This document shows, in pieces, positions 12,181-12,181 of a stretch of DNA of 12,181 bases. Within the stretch, counting starts at the first letter, position 1, and each line of letters begins with the position of its first letter. The position numbers and the translations under genes were made by a program. A model generated the notes under the pieces. The model was not told the DNA's origin. It ran no database searches and was given only the letters and a program-made list of their open reading frames with translations. Origin of the DNA: CADCSY01 sp038255685 (GTDB lineage: Bacteria; Actinomycetota; Acidimicrobiia; Acidimicrobiales; CADCSY01); assembly GCA_038255685.1 (NCBI GenBank), contig JBBSLC010000092.1:1-12181 (forward strand). The letters run 5' to 3'.

Positions 12181-12181
12181 G

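Overview
This is a high-GC chromosomal stretch from an actinobacterium, most likely a member of the class Acidimicrobiia or a near relative. That placement is inference from gene content: a mycothiol-dependent maleylpyruvate-isomerase-type protein, an F420/FMN split-barrel protein, a DUF222/13E12 HNH protein with a mycobacterial-type SOS box, a neocarzinostatin-like domain protein, and several acyl-CoA dehydrogenase, P450, SDR and carboxymuconolactone-decarboxylase (CMD) genes. No rRNA, complete tRNA or taxonomic marker is present to confirm it.

Left block (1-3179, + strand): a membrane-anchored protein with two neocarzinostatin-like beta domains (left end possibly cut by the window), then an acyl-CoA dehydrogenase, a candidate 35-residue small protein that exactly fills the gap, and a mycothiol-dependent DinB-superfamily enzyme. 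The last three look like one operon. Convergent to them (- strand, 4609 to 3190) lies a two-gene unit: a split-barrel flavin/F420 protein followed by a streptomycin-6-kinase-like phosphotransferase.

Middle (4610-6109): a divergent intergenic region holds a near-consensus promoter whose predicted transcription start falls at the ATG of a DUF222-HNH gene. A perfect-arm SOS box (CGAAC-N4-GTTCG) overlaps the start codon, so the gene reads as a leaderless, LexA-controlled 13E12-family member. Its HNH core carries Arg where the middle Asn is expected.

Catabolic block (6327-9442): on the - strand an acyl-CoA dehydrogenase is followed by a cytochrome P450, with a strong GC-rich hairpin between them. 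Divergent from these is a cysteine-less CMD-family gene. The 59-bp divergent gap contains a 20-bp palindrome, a very good candidate operator for a TetR-type regulator of lipid, steroid or aromatic catabolism.

Scar region (9443-10620): a 3' tRNA fragment (T arm, acceptor strand and CCA end, no 5' half), two arrays of short phased repeats, a 14-bp palindrome, and the decayed C-terminal part of an ISL3-type transposase with two compensating frameshifts. This looks like the remains of an integrated element.

Right block (- strand, 12180 to 10621): the C-terminus of a second CMD-family protein (running off the window), a TetR regulator and an SDR with an unusually long glycine loop. The three genes overlap end to start and are probably translationally coupled. 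The two CMD-associated oxidoreductase units on either side of the scar suggest degradation of a cyclic or branched carboxylic substrate handled as a CoA thioester, but the substrate cannot be read from the sequence.
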